Origin: Timema cristinae
Taxonomy: Eukaryota > Arthropoda > Insecta > Phasmatodea > Timematidae
Reading direction: 5' to 3'
Assembly (NCBI GenBank): GCA_039000515.1
Contig: JBCFYV010000001.1
Span: forward strand, 14,671,928 to 14,735,927
Length of the DNA: 64,000 bases
Shown here: piece after piece, positions 14,101 through 26,197 of the stretch
How positions within the stretch are numbered: the first letter of the stretch is position 1
Layout: every line of letters starts with the position of its first letter
Made by a program: the position numbers and the translations under genes
Notes under the pieces: model-generated
The model's input: the letters and a program-made list of their open reading frames with translations, nothing else
What the model was told of the DNA's origin: nothing
Databases searched by the model: none

Positions 14101-17100
14101 GTCGAACATTTTCACAGTCATAACGTTGTGATTCCTTAGTGAAACCAAAGCCAAACAAAACATTCATTACCTGCTCTCCTTCCAACACCAATCGAGCTGC
14201 AGACTCCACCTGACTTCCCGGGGCTGGGGAGTTTAGACAAGTGGAGGGGGCACTGCTAGAGATTACATCAATGCTCTCCGTGTGCTGGTTACTGTCATCG
14301 TCAAATGAGATGATCTGAGCCGGGACTTTCCTGCGTCGTCTGGGCTGGCCCCGAGCTTCTTACCAGAGTCTGGGTCTGAAAAACAAAATTCATATCAAGG
14401 TGTTGAGTGGAGCAGTATACTAGACACCAGGGTCAACACTGAGCCTTCTAGACACCAGGGTCAACACTGAGCCTTCTAGACACCAGGGTCAACACTGCAC
14501 CTTCTAGACACCAGGGTCAACACTGCGCCTTCTAGACACCAGGGTCAACACTGCGCCTTCTAGACACCAGGGTCAACACTGCACCTACAAAACACCAGGG
14601 TCAACACTGCGCCTTCTAGACACCAGGGTCAACACTGAGCCTTCTAGACACCAGGGTCAACACTGCGCCTTCTAGACACCAGGGTCAACACTGCGCCTAC
14701 TAAACACAGGGTCAACACTGCACCTACTAAACACCAGGGTCAACACTGCACCTACTAAACACCAGGGTCAACACTGCACCTACTAAACACCAGGGTCAAC
14801 ACTGAGCCTTCTAGACACCAGGGTCAACACTGCGCCTACTAAACAACAGGGTCAACACTGCACCTACTAAACACCAGGGTCAACACTGCGCCTTCTAGAC
14901 ACCAGGGTCAACACTGCGCCTTCTAGACACCAGGGTCAACACTGCGCCTACTAAACAACAGGGTCAACACTGAGCCTTCTAGACACCAGGGTCAACACTG
15001 CGCCTACTAAACAACAGGGTCAACACTGCACCTACTAAACACCAGGGTCAACACTGCACCTACTAAACACCAGGGTCAACACTGCACCTACTAAACACCA
15101 GGGTCAACACTGCGCCTTCTAGACACCAGGGTCAACACTGCGCCTACTAAACAACAGGGTCAACACTGCGCCTTCTAGACACCAGGGTCAACACTGCGCC
15201 TACTAAACAACAGGGTCAACACTGCACCTACTAAACACCAGGGTCAACACTGCACCTACTAAACACCAGGGTCAACACTGCACCTACTAAACACCAGGGT
15301 CAACACTGCACCTACTAAACACCAGGGTCAACACTGCACCTACTAAACACCAGGGTCAACACTGAGCCTTCTAGACACCAGGGTCAACACTGCGCCTTCT
15401 AGACACCAGGGTCAACACTGCGCCTACTAAACAACAGGGTCAACACTGCACCTACTAAACACCAGGGTCAACACTGCACCTACTAAACACCAGGGTCAAC
15501 ACTGCACCTACTAAACACCAGGGTCAACACTGCACCTACTAAACACCAGGGTCAACACTGCACCTACTAAACACCAGGGTCAACACTGCGCCTTCTAGAC
15601 ACCAGGGTCAACACTGCGCCTTCTAGACACCAGGGTCAACACTGCGCCTTCTAGAAACCAGGGTCAACACTGCGCCTTCTAGACACCAGGGTCAACACTG
15701 CGCCTTCTAGATACCAGGGTCAACACTGCGCCTTCTAGATACCAGGGTCAACACTGCACGGCCTTAGAAAGAATACACTATAGTTTTTCTTCCCTTTGAA
15801 CAGATAGCATTATTTTTACTTTCTCTCGACACCTTGGAGAGAAAGTATTGTGATCATCAAAAAATCTAATGACCGAGTAATAGCATAAATTTTCCGACTG
15901 TATTCTTTTACTAATTTCCAATCTAATATCGTTATTGCTAATTAAAAATGTTCCTAAATATAAAAACTCATTAACCATATCAAATGATATGTTGTTCGCA
16001 GTCCATAATAACAGGGTTTATGTCGCAAAAATGTCAGTTACTTTATTTTTATGAAACCAAATACTCTATAAAGAGTGTAATAAGTGGTGGAAGTGTGTGA
16101 ACTAATTTTAAACAGCTCAGCAACAAGTACTTCAGTTGAGCTAAGTTTCACAGTGTGTGTGTGTGTGTGAATGTAATTAACAAGGACAAGAGGCGCTCAC
16201 ATAACTTGTCGATACATGAATGTTCTTCATGTCCAATTACATCAGCGTGTGAGGTTAGGGTAGGGCTATTCCTGGCCTCTGGTCTAGTCCAACCCAATCA
16301 CAGGACAGATCACTCTCAACACACAATGGTAGTGAGTGATACACTACAGTTATCCAGTGAAAAAGGTCTAATGTACTCATAAACATTAAATGTTTCCAGC
16401 CTGTGGTCAGGTAAGCTTAGTACAATGACACCATCTTCCTTTACTATAGCAATTAATAGAAGAACTACAGCTTTATGAACTTGTTAAGAGTAGTAGAATC
16501 TGGCTCCAAATAAGGTGTTGTTGTCGGTGGTGAGCCAAAACTATGGCACCGGCGTTGTAAAGCTCAAGCTGAGTTGTTTTGTTACGAGCTCTATGTAACA
16601 GTCTTCCCTCGGCCATGAGTCCAGCCACACGTCACTCTTCCAACATATCAACACATGACAGTTTAAATGTTTCAGTGTTGTGTACAATAAAAGTTAAAGT
16701 CTGTTCGGCGTAGGAATTGTTTTCTGAAACACCCTTTTCCCTACCTGAAATCTATTATATAGTAGGATATTGGTAGGAAAACAGACCTTTCAGAGAGTAA
16801 TTCCTACCGTGAATGGAGTATATGTGAATAAAAACTGTGCTACTAAAATAAGTCTGGTGTCACTTTATATGAGGAAGACGACACTACATAGCGTACCCTA
16901 GAAAGATACTCACTTCGTGTCACTGACAATGATAGTTCTGAACGTGAGTGGTGATATATAAAATGTTAAGGTAAAATTATGGATGAGTTGCTTCAGTTAT
17001 TGTATAACTTATCAAATGTAATGGTGATTGTCAATTCAATGTCATTATCCTAAACTTTATTTACTCACCGATTTCAGGTGATGTATAGTGGTCTCAGCCT

Positions 17101-18671
17101 TCTCATAACAACTATTAAAAAAGGGTTTGAATTCCTTATCTTTTTTCCAGCCCAATTTTGAGCCCCAGCAAAGTTTTAAATAAATGTATCACTGCATGTT
17201 ACTACCTGTTCAGGTTATATGTATATTTGATAATTACTTTAATGGGGTAGCAATGAGGAAAGAAGGATGCATTTGCAGGGAAGGAGACTGGTAAACCATT
17301 TATGAAACCCTTTACCCCCAGCAGACCCGACCGGTATTTGAACCCTAGTCTCCCCATCATCAGTAAGCCAGTCCAACACTATAGTGATGTCTTAGACCAT
17401 TCGGCCACTGAAGTGGGTAAGTTAAGATAATTTCAAAAGAATAGTGTGTAGCGCGGTGCAACATTGTTATATAGATTTTCTCTTGTTTGGACGAGTTCCC
17501 GCGAAGGTGTTAAGACGGATTAACCCCCCTCCCCATCTCCTCCAGCTTGCGATAAAATATTACAAAGCTATGCTCTGATAAACACAAAGTGGTAATTCCT
17601 TGTATTATTTAATATTGATGATCTGAGAGCTAATAATAATGTATAGGGTTTTATATCATACAATTAATAACAATAATGTACTCACCGGCAACTGTTGATG
17701 TGATGAGAGGCTCAGAGCGAGTCAAATTGGGCATAGTGGGCTCATTCTGCCCACTAACACGGTTCAACTCCAGGTTGTCAATGCCAATGGCAAAAAGAAT
17801 GGAACCGAGACCTGCACAATGCAATCAGTTTGGAGTAATTTACATTGATGGGTAATAGTTTAGGTAAGGTCACATGATACTTTGATGGGTAATTTATAAG
17901 GTAAGTTCACACATTGATACATGAAAGTTTTTATTTAAAATATGCTAACCTGCTGCCATGACAGGTAACATGCTGCTTTTTTCCTGATCCACAAGAAAAC
18001 TCCAGTCTTCATAGAATATGTGTAGATGGGCCGTGTTACCCAGCATGCAGTGCAAGTATCGCTCTAGCGAACGCTCATTGAGAGCGGAGCGTAGCCAAGC
18101 TCGCCCACGTCCCGCATCTGTCCACACATTCTTGAGCAAGAGATAGCGCTCGTACTCGTGGCGAGTGAGATGCTCACACACATAGTGCCAAAACACTGTT
18201 ACACAAAGAAACACACGCTCACTTGACTAGAACAACTTGTATAGGAGAAACAGCCAGACTAATAATAAGATATATTTACCTGGCTGCTCTTGGTTCGGAC
18301 CTCGGCCGATATGAAAACTGCTCGAGACAATCTCCGTCACTTGTCTGAACAAACCAATCAGAAACAGTATTAGATCACCAAGTCAAGTTTAGACAAAAAA
18401 TGTCACTATTAGACCTATTACAAACAAGAAAATACCTGAGCGTAGAGCTGCTCTTGACGAGCGGTCGTGACCTCAGACCGTGGCAAAGAGCCGCCTCTAA
18501 GAGAGCGCAAAGCACGGCCACACGCTGGTCAGCCTCTGTGGCCAGCTCTGTTCGACCCCCAAACCTGATCTGGCATCGCTTAACTGCCTCGAGTAGCTCC
18601 GAGAGTAGACGCTGACGACCCTCTGAGCGCAGAGCGTCCGTACCAGATAATGGCATAACGGCCGACATCAT
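8114..18671 (-). CDS. SNX29: Sorting nexin-29 (RUN and PX domains), 14 exons
   Basis: Exons in coding order: 18436-18671, 18280-18344, 17950-18195, 17686-17811, 14171-14375, 13953-14047, 12788-12971, 12581-12677, 12276-12462, 11595-11766, 10496-10768, 9175-9315, 8372-8511, 8114-8240. All joins keep phase except one base apparently missing in exon 5. About 764 residues, against roughly 813 in human SNX29. The RUN domain (about residues 10-200) shows CQIRFGGRTE, GRGRAWLRSALNE and FYEDWSFLVDQEKSSMLP. A basic block with IISFDDD follows, then a coiled coil (about 400-580, NELLKHQLRKYVAAVQMLKR), then a PX domain (about 605-720, VYIRIRDDEWNIYRRY, FPPKKTIGNK). By family, PX domains bind phosphoinositides and RUN domains bind small-GTPase effectors, so endosomal trafficking is expected. 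Exon 7 could instead end at 12809; both donors keep frame. The last exon (RKRPTSRNPFSRLS) is the least certain. No ATG lies further upstream in frame, though a 5' UTR exon is likely because an AG precedes the start. Confidence 0.93.
8645..9180. repeat. 31-bp minisatellite built from SNX29 splice donor
   Basis: About 17 units of a 31-base sequence. On the minus strand most units read CAAGGTACAGTAGCATGTC. The array abuts exon 12 of SNX29 at 9175, whose own donor is AACAAG|GTACAG and whose first intron bases are the same, so each unit is a copy of the exon-intron junction. Confidence 0.95.
9440..9685 (-). repeat. tRNA-derived SINE, family C
   Basis: Minus-strand head TAGCTCAG..GGTAGCGTGTTTGTCTACTGAG-like with B box GGTTCCATTCC, then a body containing AATGTGGGTTTCCCCTTTCAC. 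Related copies are at 44786 (plus) and 51135 (minus). It sits in a SNX29 intron. Confidence 0.65.
9710..9910 (-). repeat. tRNA-like repeat, family D
   Basis: Shares ATTCTTCACTCATATTTTAAG and flanking sequence with 41620-41770, including a tRNA-like segment near a CCAGGGTGTC motif. A related fragment in the opposite orientation is at 9985-10085 (GGTTCAATTCCTGTGTCC). Confidence 0.55.
10369..10560. repeat. Tandem duplication of SNX29 exon 11 end plus donor
   Basis: A unit of about 73 bases, made of the last 58 or so bases of SNX29 exon 11 plus 15 bases of intron (donor GTAAAACATAATC), is present once in the exon, once nearly intact downstream (10424-10495) and once decayed (10369-10423). The shared block GGGATCTAGATTATGTTTTA marks the copies. 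Confidence 0.85.
10804..11506. mobile_element. hAT-like MITE interrupted by a SINE
   Basis: Left end TAAGAGTGTGCGAAACTTCGG and right end (reversed) TAGAGGTGTGCCAAGTCC match the 31326-31733 element. The extra length is explained by a family A SINE at about 11140-11400. Flanking 8-mers (GTTGTTGT and TCAAATAG) do not match, so the TSD is lost or one end is not original. Confidence 0.6.
11140..11400 (+). repeat. tRNA-derived SINE, family A, nested in MITE
   Basis: Head with GTTCGAATCTCGGTCGAG (B box) and decayed tail GAATAGGTAGTAAGATAC. It lies inside the hAT-like MITE and therefore inserted after it. Confidence 0.7.
11865..12200 (+). pseudogene. LINE tail fragment
   Basis: Degenerate copy of the LINE 3' end seen at 4050 and 45595 (AACATGTTGGCTGTCACTAGGAG start, CCACATGATGGAA end). 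It lies in a SNX29 intron in antisense orientation to the gene. No intact reading frame. Confidence 0.6.
13744..13880 (-). repeat. SINE family B, truncated
   Basis: Only the 3' half is present (shared tail and second GTTCGGATTCC-like motif). The tRNA-like head is missing, consistent with 5' truncation. An ATT run at 13730-13742 is its (TAA)n tail. Confidence 0.75.
14420..15757. repeat. 28-bp minisatellite, about 48 units
   Basis: Perfectly phased units of the type CTAGACACCAGGGTCAACAC plus eight bases. Two main variants (CCTTCTAGACACC and CCTACTAAACACC) and a third (AAACAACAGGG) alternate in irregular blocks. It lies in a SNX29 intron, about 45 bases from the exon 5 acceptor, but I do not see that splice site inside the unit. 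Confidence 0.97.
15776..16010 (-). pseudogene. LINE reverse-transcriptase fragment
   Basis: Minus-strand translation shows FLYLGTFLISNND followed by an RRI/SKRIQ-like stretch. Position and motif match the post-catalytic region of RTE/Jockey-type LINE reverse transcriptases. The frame is short and uncoupled from any exon. Confidence 0.6.
17193..17415 (-). repeat. tRNA-derived SINE, family A
   Basis: Reverse copy with tail TTACTACCTGTTCAGGTTATA at its 3' end and a B-box-like TTCAAATACC in the head, inside a SNX29 intron. Confidence 0.65.
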
Positions 18672-18724
18672 TTTCACTGCCTGACAAAACAGTATTCATA
18701 CATTTCTGATTTGTATAGTATTAC

Positions 18725-18972
18725 TGCCCTTGAATAACAAGTCTTAATGCGCTGCTCTCAAAGTAGAATAGACTGCCGATTATGAGGAGATTAAGGTTCG
18801 AGTCTCGGTCAGGTGTACTGAGGGTGGTTTTTCAAAATGATTTTTCCACGCAAATGCTGATATACTTTCTATAAATATAACCTTCCTAATCCCTAAAACC
18901 ACAATCATAATTAGTACATAAGCAGAGTACATAACCTGAACGGGTTGTTTGATACGGTGCTAAGAAAATAAA
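18725..18972 (+). repeat. tRNA-derived SINE, family A, next to SNX29 first exon
   Basis: Head GGTTCGAGTCTCGGTCAG and tail CCTGAACGGGTTGTTTGATA. It ends about 50 bases from the SNX29 start codon, in the presumed 5' UTR intron or promoter. Confidence 0.7.
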
Positions 18973-19739
18973 AAGTTGATTATCTCTGATATGAGGTCAT
19001 CGGGACAAAAACATGATAACCCTCAAAGCTTTAGATGGGATATTGTCATTATTTAGATGTCTGTAAAATCCTGAGATCTACCTATAAAAAATATATAAAA
19101 TATTCATCGATATTAGCTATTCTCAAGGTCTTGACTGACTATAGAAACAATTTGTAGTTCAAGGGGTAAGATACTAGAGATCACACCTTTTCATAAAACA
19201 AAAGTTATGTTTTTGCCTCGACCCCTTATTATGTGCGGTGTTACCATTTCAACTTGGGGATGAAGTCCACTGGCCAGCTATCACAGCGACAAGTTGGTCC
19301 AATCCATCCTTTACCTGAACATATAAAGTGTGATAATCATGAGTTGAGGTCTGTGTTGCAATCTACAATGTTCTTTGTATCAAATGGAATAATCAAGAAT
19401 TGTTAAAAGTTGGATGAAGAGTAAGTTAATCTTCTAGCGTACAGGCACACCCTAATGTCTAAAAAGGTGTAAATCTAATTTAGTTTAATTGCATGATATG
19501 CTTTTAGTTATAAAATTACAAATTGTACCTGTCATGCATTAAACATAGAATTGAGTAATAAGAATGCCGTACACAAACAAAGCCAGCATTCTTTCAGAGC
19601 ATGTAAAACCCAAACTTAGAAATAGCATCTATGCCCAGCCGGCCAGTCCCAGTCATGTTTCGACTCACTCATGAGTGTGTGCATTGAACAAGAACTTGAT
19701 TTTTAGGTTAATTACAATGATGTGATTAAGGATTGTGAG

Positions 19740-20718
19740 TCAATAACACCTGCAGGTGAGTCTAGAACAATAACAGCTGCAGGGGAGCATCTTCTCACTA
19801 TCTAGGACAATAACACCTGCAGAAGCATGTTGTCTCATTCTCTAGAAAAATAACACTGCAGGGGAACATCTTCTCACTATCTAAGAGAATAACCCCTGCA
19901 GAAGAGTGTTGTCACATTCTCTAGAACAATAACACTGCAGGTGAGCATTATCTCATTCTCTAGAACAATAACACTGCAGGGGAACATCTTCTCACTATCT
20001 AAGAAATAACACCTGCAGAAGCATGTTGTCACATTCTCTAGAACAATAACACCTGCAGGTGAGCATTATCTCATTCTCTAGAACAATAACACCTGCAGGG
20101 GAACATCTTCTCACTATCTAAGAGAATAACCCCGCAGAAGAGTGTTGTCACATTCTCTAGAACAATAACACCTGCAGGTGAGCATTATCTCATTCTCTAG
20201 AACAATAACACCTGTGCGGGAGCATCTTCTCACTATATAGGACAATAACACCTGCAGGTGAGCGTTATCTCATTCTCTAGAACAATAACACCTGCAGGGG
20301 AACATTTTCTCACTATCTAAGAGAATAACCCCGCAGAAGAGTGTTGTCACATTCTCTAGAACAATAACACCTGCAGGGAGCATTATCTCATTCTCTAGAA
20401 CAATAACACCTGTGCGGGAGCATCTTCTCACTATATAGGACAATAACACCTGCAGGTGAGCGTTATCTCATTCTCTAGAACAATAACACCTGCAGGGGAA
20501 CATCTTCTCACTATCTAAGAGAATAACACCTGCAGAAGCATGTTGTCTCATTCTCTAGAACAATAACACCTGCAGAGGAGCATCTTCTCACTATCTAGGA
20601 CAATAACCCCTGCAGAAGCATGTTGTCACATTCTCTAGAACAATAACACCTGCAGGGGAGCATCATCTAACTATCTAGGACAATAACACCTACAGAAGAG
20701 TGTTGTCTCATTCTTTAG
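19740..20718. repeat. Minisatellite of alternating 40-bp half units
   Basis: About 24 half units of TCTAGAACAATAACACCTGCAG followed by alternating variants (GGGAGCATCTTCTCACTAT, GTGAGCATTATCTCATT or AAGCATGTTGTCACATT), giving an 80-base higher-order period. Some units carry CTGCAG|GTGAGC, a strong plus-strand donor-like sequence, but no exon is seen nearby. Confidence 0.95.
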
Positions 20719-20859
20719 GCCAGGAAAAGGAACAAGCCGTATTCTCTTTCAGTTAGGTTGTCATGAATCTCACTTTTAAGACTATATTTTTATATCACTT
20801 TTGGTTGATGATCAAAAGAAACACACGGGTGTAGACAATCTTTATTTTCATTTGTTATG

Positions 20860-21360
20860 TGAATACTAGGGAAGAGTGGTAGAGGAAAGAGGAGGAAACG
20901 CGAGAGAAATTGAGGAGAGAAAGGCATGTGGATACCTTTTACAAAAGCGTCGGAAGTCTGGCCTGGAGAATATATGTGCCTCAGAAGTGATGTACTATGT
21001 CCCAATATTGCAGTATGCATCAGAGACCTGGGTGATGAAGGAAAGGGAGTGACAAGCATGGACAGGGTGAGGAATGAAAGGGTGAGAGAGAGAGTGAAGG
21101 AGGAACCTGATAGGAGAGAGAAGGCAAAATTGAGGTGGTTTGAACATGTGAAGGGGATGGATGAGGGGAGGATTCCAAGGAGGATGCTATGAAAGGAGGT
21201 AGCGGGCAGGAGGTAGTGAGGAAGACCGAGGGACAGGTGAATAAAGGGAGTGTGTAGAGGGAGAAAGGTGGTGGGAGGACAGACATAAATAGAGAGACTT
21301 GTGTTTGAGACGGACCCCAGTGGCAGAAAACTTTGTATGATGAGGATGATGATGATATGA
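20860..21360 (+). pseudogene. LINE reverse-transcriptase tail, degenerate
   Basis: Plus-strand frames spell a YASETWVMKE block (about 21010-21045) and KLRWFEHVKGMDEGRIPRRM (about 21127-21190). These are the usual last conserved blocks of an RTE-like LINE polyprotein. One frameshift separates the two parts. It ends in a GATGATGATGAT microsatellite, as other copies do. Confidence 0.75.
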
Positions 21361-21399
21361 ATAAAAATAATATTTACCAAGTCATATCTATGATGGGAC

Positions 21400-23325
21400 T
21401 TCTTACTTCGAGGGGGGGGTCATTCTGTAATGCAAACCCTAGTAGTGAAAATGGCAGTATCAGTATTATTGACAACATTGTTCTACAACAACTGTGTGGT
21501 TTATAAAATTGAGAAAATTAAGATTTTAATGTAATAGCAAATGGAACGGTAGTCATGTTATATCTAATCATCCCAAGTAATTCCAGTAATGAAGGTTAGG
21601 TTAAGCTAGTTTGGAAAGGAGCCTGATAATATAGACCTGTTAATAACTTACATTATTTGGCTTTAAAATATATAGCCTATTGTTACTTTATTTTGATATT
21701 TTACTTCCGGTGGATAGCTGTTGGTGGGTGTGTGTGTTTAGCCCCCTTATATCTAAACTATATTTTCAGTTCAGTTCTAACGTAGCTTTGTGTGAGTTTA
21801 GAGGATGTGCAGGAGTGTTTTCCTTTGGAAAAGAAAAGTATAGCCAACAATTTACAAAAAATTTATCTCATGCAAAAGAGATTTAAGTGTAATTTCTGCA
21901 GAAGATTAATGTCTATTGCGTCTTAATTGGCTCTATAATAGGACAGAGAGCTTCGATTGTGCAATTTTACAGATTTTTCAACAATATTTATTCCTGCGTC
22001 ATTTAGGTGAGTTTGGGTTTGAATTGTTCATGTCAAAAGTTTTTAATAATCTTAATACCATGAGATTCTTCACATTTTTTAAGTGTAACACTAGTAGCCT
22101 ACAGTATAGGCCTACAGTACATTTTATATTCAGATATTTTTAGAAAAAAAAAACCATAAAAAGGTAAAGTTTATGTTTCGTCCTGTCTAATTTTTATGGT
22201 CAAGTTAAAAACTACAAGTCCCAAATAAATATTAATATAATTGACAAAAAAATACTAGCCTATCTTTATTTTGCATTTAATGAGAACTTGGTCGATTTTT
22301 TTTTTAAACTTGCTTATATCCAATGTGGAAAAATGCCATATAAGGCCCGAAACTGAAATTGGCCAGATCTGGCTCAGATCTGGCCTAGATCTGGGTATAT
22401 CTGGCCAGTTATGATTTTTCTGCATGAGATAGTTTAGGTGGTTTTTATGTATGTGTAAGCATATATGGTAAGTTGGCTATAGGTATGAATGCTATTAATT
22501 TATTTTATTTTTATGCCCAACCTCTTTCACCCTCTTTTATAGTAATTTCACACTGTATAGATTTAACATCAATTTTCCTTATACTGCCTTGCCAGCGCTC
22601 CCTAAAATCCTGAGAAATACTTTTTATTTTGTCTTATTGTAAACTTGTCTTTGTATTCTTTTAATCATCACATTTGTTCCTATTATTGTCTGCTGATAAT
22701 CTGCAGAATTAGTAAAATGAGCCAATGACTCCTTCAAAAGCAAATAAATAATTTCACTGGCAGGGGGTCCAGTTCACCCCATCATTACCGATCATACTTG
22801 GCCTACAACATAATAACCTTGAGCCTAATTTAGTTTCTGCGCACATAATATGTAGAGACTAGTAAATGTATACACAAATTAATGTTATTTGCATCATTCA
22901 TGTGTAGCAATTAAAAATTAGCGTTGTTCTTACCTGAGCTGTCAAAACACTTTGGGGATCAGCTGTTTTGGATTTTGAATTGGTAAATTTAAGTTTTAGC
23001 AGCGCAAACGGTGTAAGATTAAATACGATTGAAATAATAATAGATCACTAATGAACATCCGTATTTTGGAAGTTGAAATGAACAGATATGATGCTATTTT
23101 CTGTTAGTAGGAGCTATATGAAATACGAGTCACATCAAATACTCCTCTGCCCCTGATCATCCACAGATCAATTTAACAATTTCTTTCTGTACTGTAAATT
23201 GAATAGACTTATAATAGACTAGTAATGTGCTCACTCGAATAGAAATAATCTAGTAACTATATTGTTCTTGGAATTAATTTGTAAAAATTATTTAACTCAT
23301 CATTATCATCATCATATCAACAACA
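21400..23325. other. Intergenic DNA, nothing recognised
   Basis: AT-rich with no exon signature. The only local structure is a cluster of AGATCTGG repeats at about 22360-22410. Confidence 0.5.
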
Positions 23326-23910
23326 ACAATTACTGTTTCCAGACTGTGACCAGGTCAGTTCAAAGTAAAATGCTTCCATCTTCTAGTTTTCCACCATTCT
23401 TCCTTCTTTAATTGCCTCCATTCTTCTCTAACTTGCACACTTTCTGTTGTCTGTTCCTCCCATCTCTTTATTGGTCTCCATTTAGGTCTTTTTCAACATA
23501 CTACGTCTCCATAATTATATTTAGTATTATTTTATTTTCCTTCCTCATTACATCATCTCAGCCTTCCTTCCTCTACTATCTCATGTACTCCCCGTACCTC
23601 GATTATCTCATTCTTAATCTTGTTTTTCCTCATGACAGCTAGCATGCTCCTCACAAACTTTATTCCCATAGTTTCCACTTTCCTAGTCTCTTACATTTAA
23701 TGTCCATGTTTCTGCCAGATGTGTGACAATGGGTACAAAGTACGCAATGTACAACACTTCCTTACAATTCAAGGGCAATTCTTTTATACCTATCAAGTCG
23801 CTTATACACCTATAGGACAATTCTCCCTTCTGTCCTCTTCTTGTTAGATCCTATCTATTTCCACCTTTCTCCTAAATTACTTTTAGAATATTACTTTCTG
23901 TACTTTTCTC
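23290..23910 (-). pseudogene. LINE tail, reverse orientation
   Basis: Reverse complement of the family at 45595: TTTCCAGACTGTGACCAGGTCA is its 3' end, preceded by an ATCATCATC microsatellite. The RWYGH-like coding block is too decayed to read. Confidence 0.55.
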
Positions 23911-23974
23911 AGCTATACTCCATCCAACTTTAAAGCTTTACTAGACCTTATCCTCTTCCTTGACACTATCAAGA

Positions 23975-24628
23975 CCATAGGGGGGGGGGGGCCTCAACCC
24001 CTCTCCCCTCGAATGGCTTTATTTGTGGCTCAAACAATATAAAAAATAAGATACAAGTATAATTTAGTGGGTTGTGCTACCATATATCGATTTAATCTTC
24101 CACAATTGACACTAATATACATAATATTCTACTTAACTACCTCATTAAAAAAAACAGGCATTCACCATGAACACAACAGACATCTGAATTTAAAGGTTTC
24201 TCGAAAGTAACTGACTAAATTTGTCCGAGCAACAACAAATTGGAAAACACAACTAATTGTATCAAAGGCACCGCTGAGACATTGGTGCTATCAGCTGAAT
24301 CGTGGAAACACTTTGAGAGGAAACACCGCAGCACGCCGAAAGAGAGGACAATGTGTTTAGAGTTAGTGCACAAAATTGTAAATGATCAACAAGGACTTTC
24401 CTAGTAAATCTTTCAAGTGTCGGTAAGATTTTTATTTTTAATCTAAGCTGCACACACATTAATTTATTTATACCTCATTATTTTGTGCAGGAATAACAAA
24501 CTTTGTGTTAGACACAAAACAAGAAAGCATTTACAAGAGACACTTAAAGTTTTTTCTTTATTTCGGGGTCTTGTGGGGGGGCCCTGGGGTGATCACCACC
24601 CCTTAAATCCAGCCCTGTTTGTCCATAT
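23975..24628. mobile_element. Possible hAT element with GGGGGCC-rich ends
   Basis: The right end, reversed, reads CAGGGCTGGATTTAAGGGGT and then runs into CCCAGGGCCCCCCC, a typical hAT terminus. The left side has a G-run followed by CCTCAACCCCTCTCCCC near 23979. The left terminus is poorly preserved and no 8-base duplication was found, so the boundaries are approximate. Confidence 0.4.
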
Positions 24629-26197
24629 ATTTTTGTCTTACTTACCTTCACGTTCCGTTCTAGAATTTTTGTCCATTTTTTCATTCAATCCTCCTTGGGT
24701 TCCCGTACCACTCACTTCTCTATTTTTTTCTTCTGTTTCCTCATTCTTATTCTTAAAGCTCCTTCTGAATGTTTTATTCTTCTCCTTCACTACCTAAACC
24801 TAAACTCAACACCTGTAATTATTTAACTACAATACAATATTGTCTTTGATATAAACTATTTTCTCCAATCGAGTTCATTTTTCAATGATAGTCACTTTGC
24901 TACATGAAAACAATTTTTAATGATAGCAATACAATTTTATCAGTGACCAAATCTAAGGCAAAAGAGTACCAAGAACTAAATTAACAATTGTATAGAAAAA
25001 AGTGGGAAAATAGCTATTAATAAAAGATATATTAGTGCAGTTGGTTAATATTAAAAAATCCTCAAGACTCAGAAAAAAAACACGTGATTCAGACTAAGTA
25101 AAGCCCACCTTACTGAATTTTAAAGAATGCAAATACATAATAAATAAAAACATATTTATTTTATATAAATTTGAACTTAGGTCTTTGTTACCCACAAATT
25201 TGAGGTTTATATTTTCTATACAATAATTGGCATTTTCGTCCTTTTTAAACTGTAAATATCCTGATTTTTCACGTAATTCAAACTTGACGCTACAACAAAG
25301 AACCAACCAACAATCACCATACATGTATGAACACTGTAGGCCTACTGGCAATGAAAGAATCGTGAAACAATAATGAATTCCATTGTTGAAACAATTAAGT
25401 AATTATTTATTGAGGTTGCACTTGTGTTTAAGCTTTGTTTAATCATATTACTTTCAATACAATGAATCAAGTAAATAAAGTTCAGAATGTAAAAAATACT
25501 TGTATTTTGAAATATTCCAATTGATATACGGTACCTAAGAACATTAAGAAAAACATAACAATTTACAATATTTCTAGTAGGCCACAGCCTGAATAAAATT
25601 CCAAAAGTGGATTCAAGAAGCGAAAAGAAAGAATAAATAAGTAAATATTTATATATATCATTTTAATTAATACTAAAATTTCTAAAAGATCATTCAAGTA
25701 ATAAACCAGGTGAACAAACCAATCAATTTCAATATTTAGTTTTTTTTAGAGAAAACTAAGCTATGTTTGATAGTCTCAACATGAGATAGCAGATCACTAT
25801 GGTGCTTAGAAATTTCAAAATTGTGCCTCATACTTTGAACAAAATATTTACTAGCCCAGATCAAGTTTGACTATTGTTAATTTGTAGAGCATGGTTTAGT
25901 ATAGGGATAATTTTACATTTACAAGCCTACACACGTCTGCCCCACAATTTCAGAGGTTATAGAAGTTGAGTTTTCATCGTGAACTTAGGTCGTATGCTTA
26001 ATAAATAATCCTTTCTTTAATGATTGATTAGAATCATAATAAGGTTTAACCTTTAAAAACCATAATATCTAATTGTTTTGTTTACCTACATGATATTACC
26101 CATTCCATACGTCACAGAGCTTAGTACTAATTTTTTTCATCAGGTGCGTGTCTTTACGCTATAATGATTTTCCCTGGTAATTGGCCATCTGAAAATT

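Noticed and set aside
14355..14375. A 12-base microexon in SNX29 ending at CTG|GTAAG
   Set aside because: There is no room for an intron before the conserved RRRRKVPAQ codons; a missing base explains it better.
14420..15757. CRISPR-like array
   Set aside because: Units are contiguous with no unique spacers, in a eukaryotic intron; it is a minisatellite.
17066..17110. A small exon before a GTGAGT donor in SNX29
   Set aside because: It would bring an immediate stop in the phase left by exon 4.
19255..19320. A possible exon with GLDQLVAVIAGQW
   Set aside because: It stops after 20 codons, has no partner exon and no family match.
20790..21380. A 196-codon minus-strand frame
   Set aside because: It is antisense to a recognisable LINE coding block (KLRWFEHVK...); its Ser/Pro/Leu composition is an effect of that.
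22355..22410. AGATCTGG repeat cluster
   Set aside because: Short and local; no known element or site fits.
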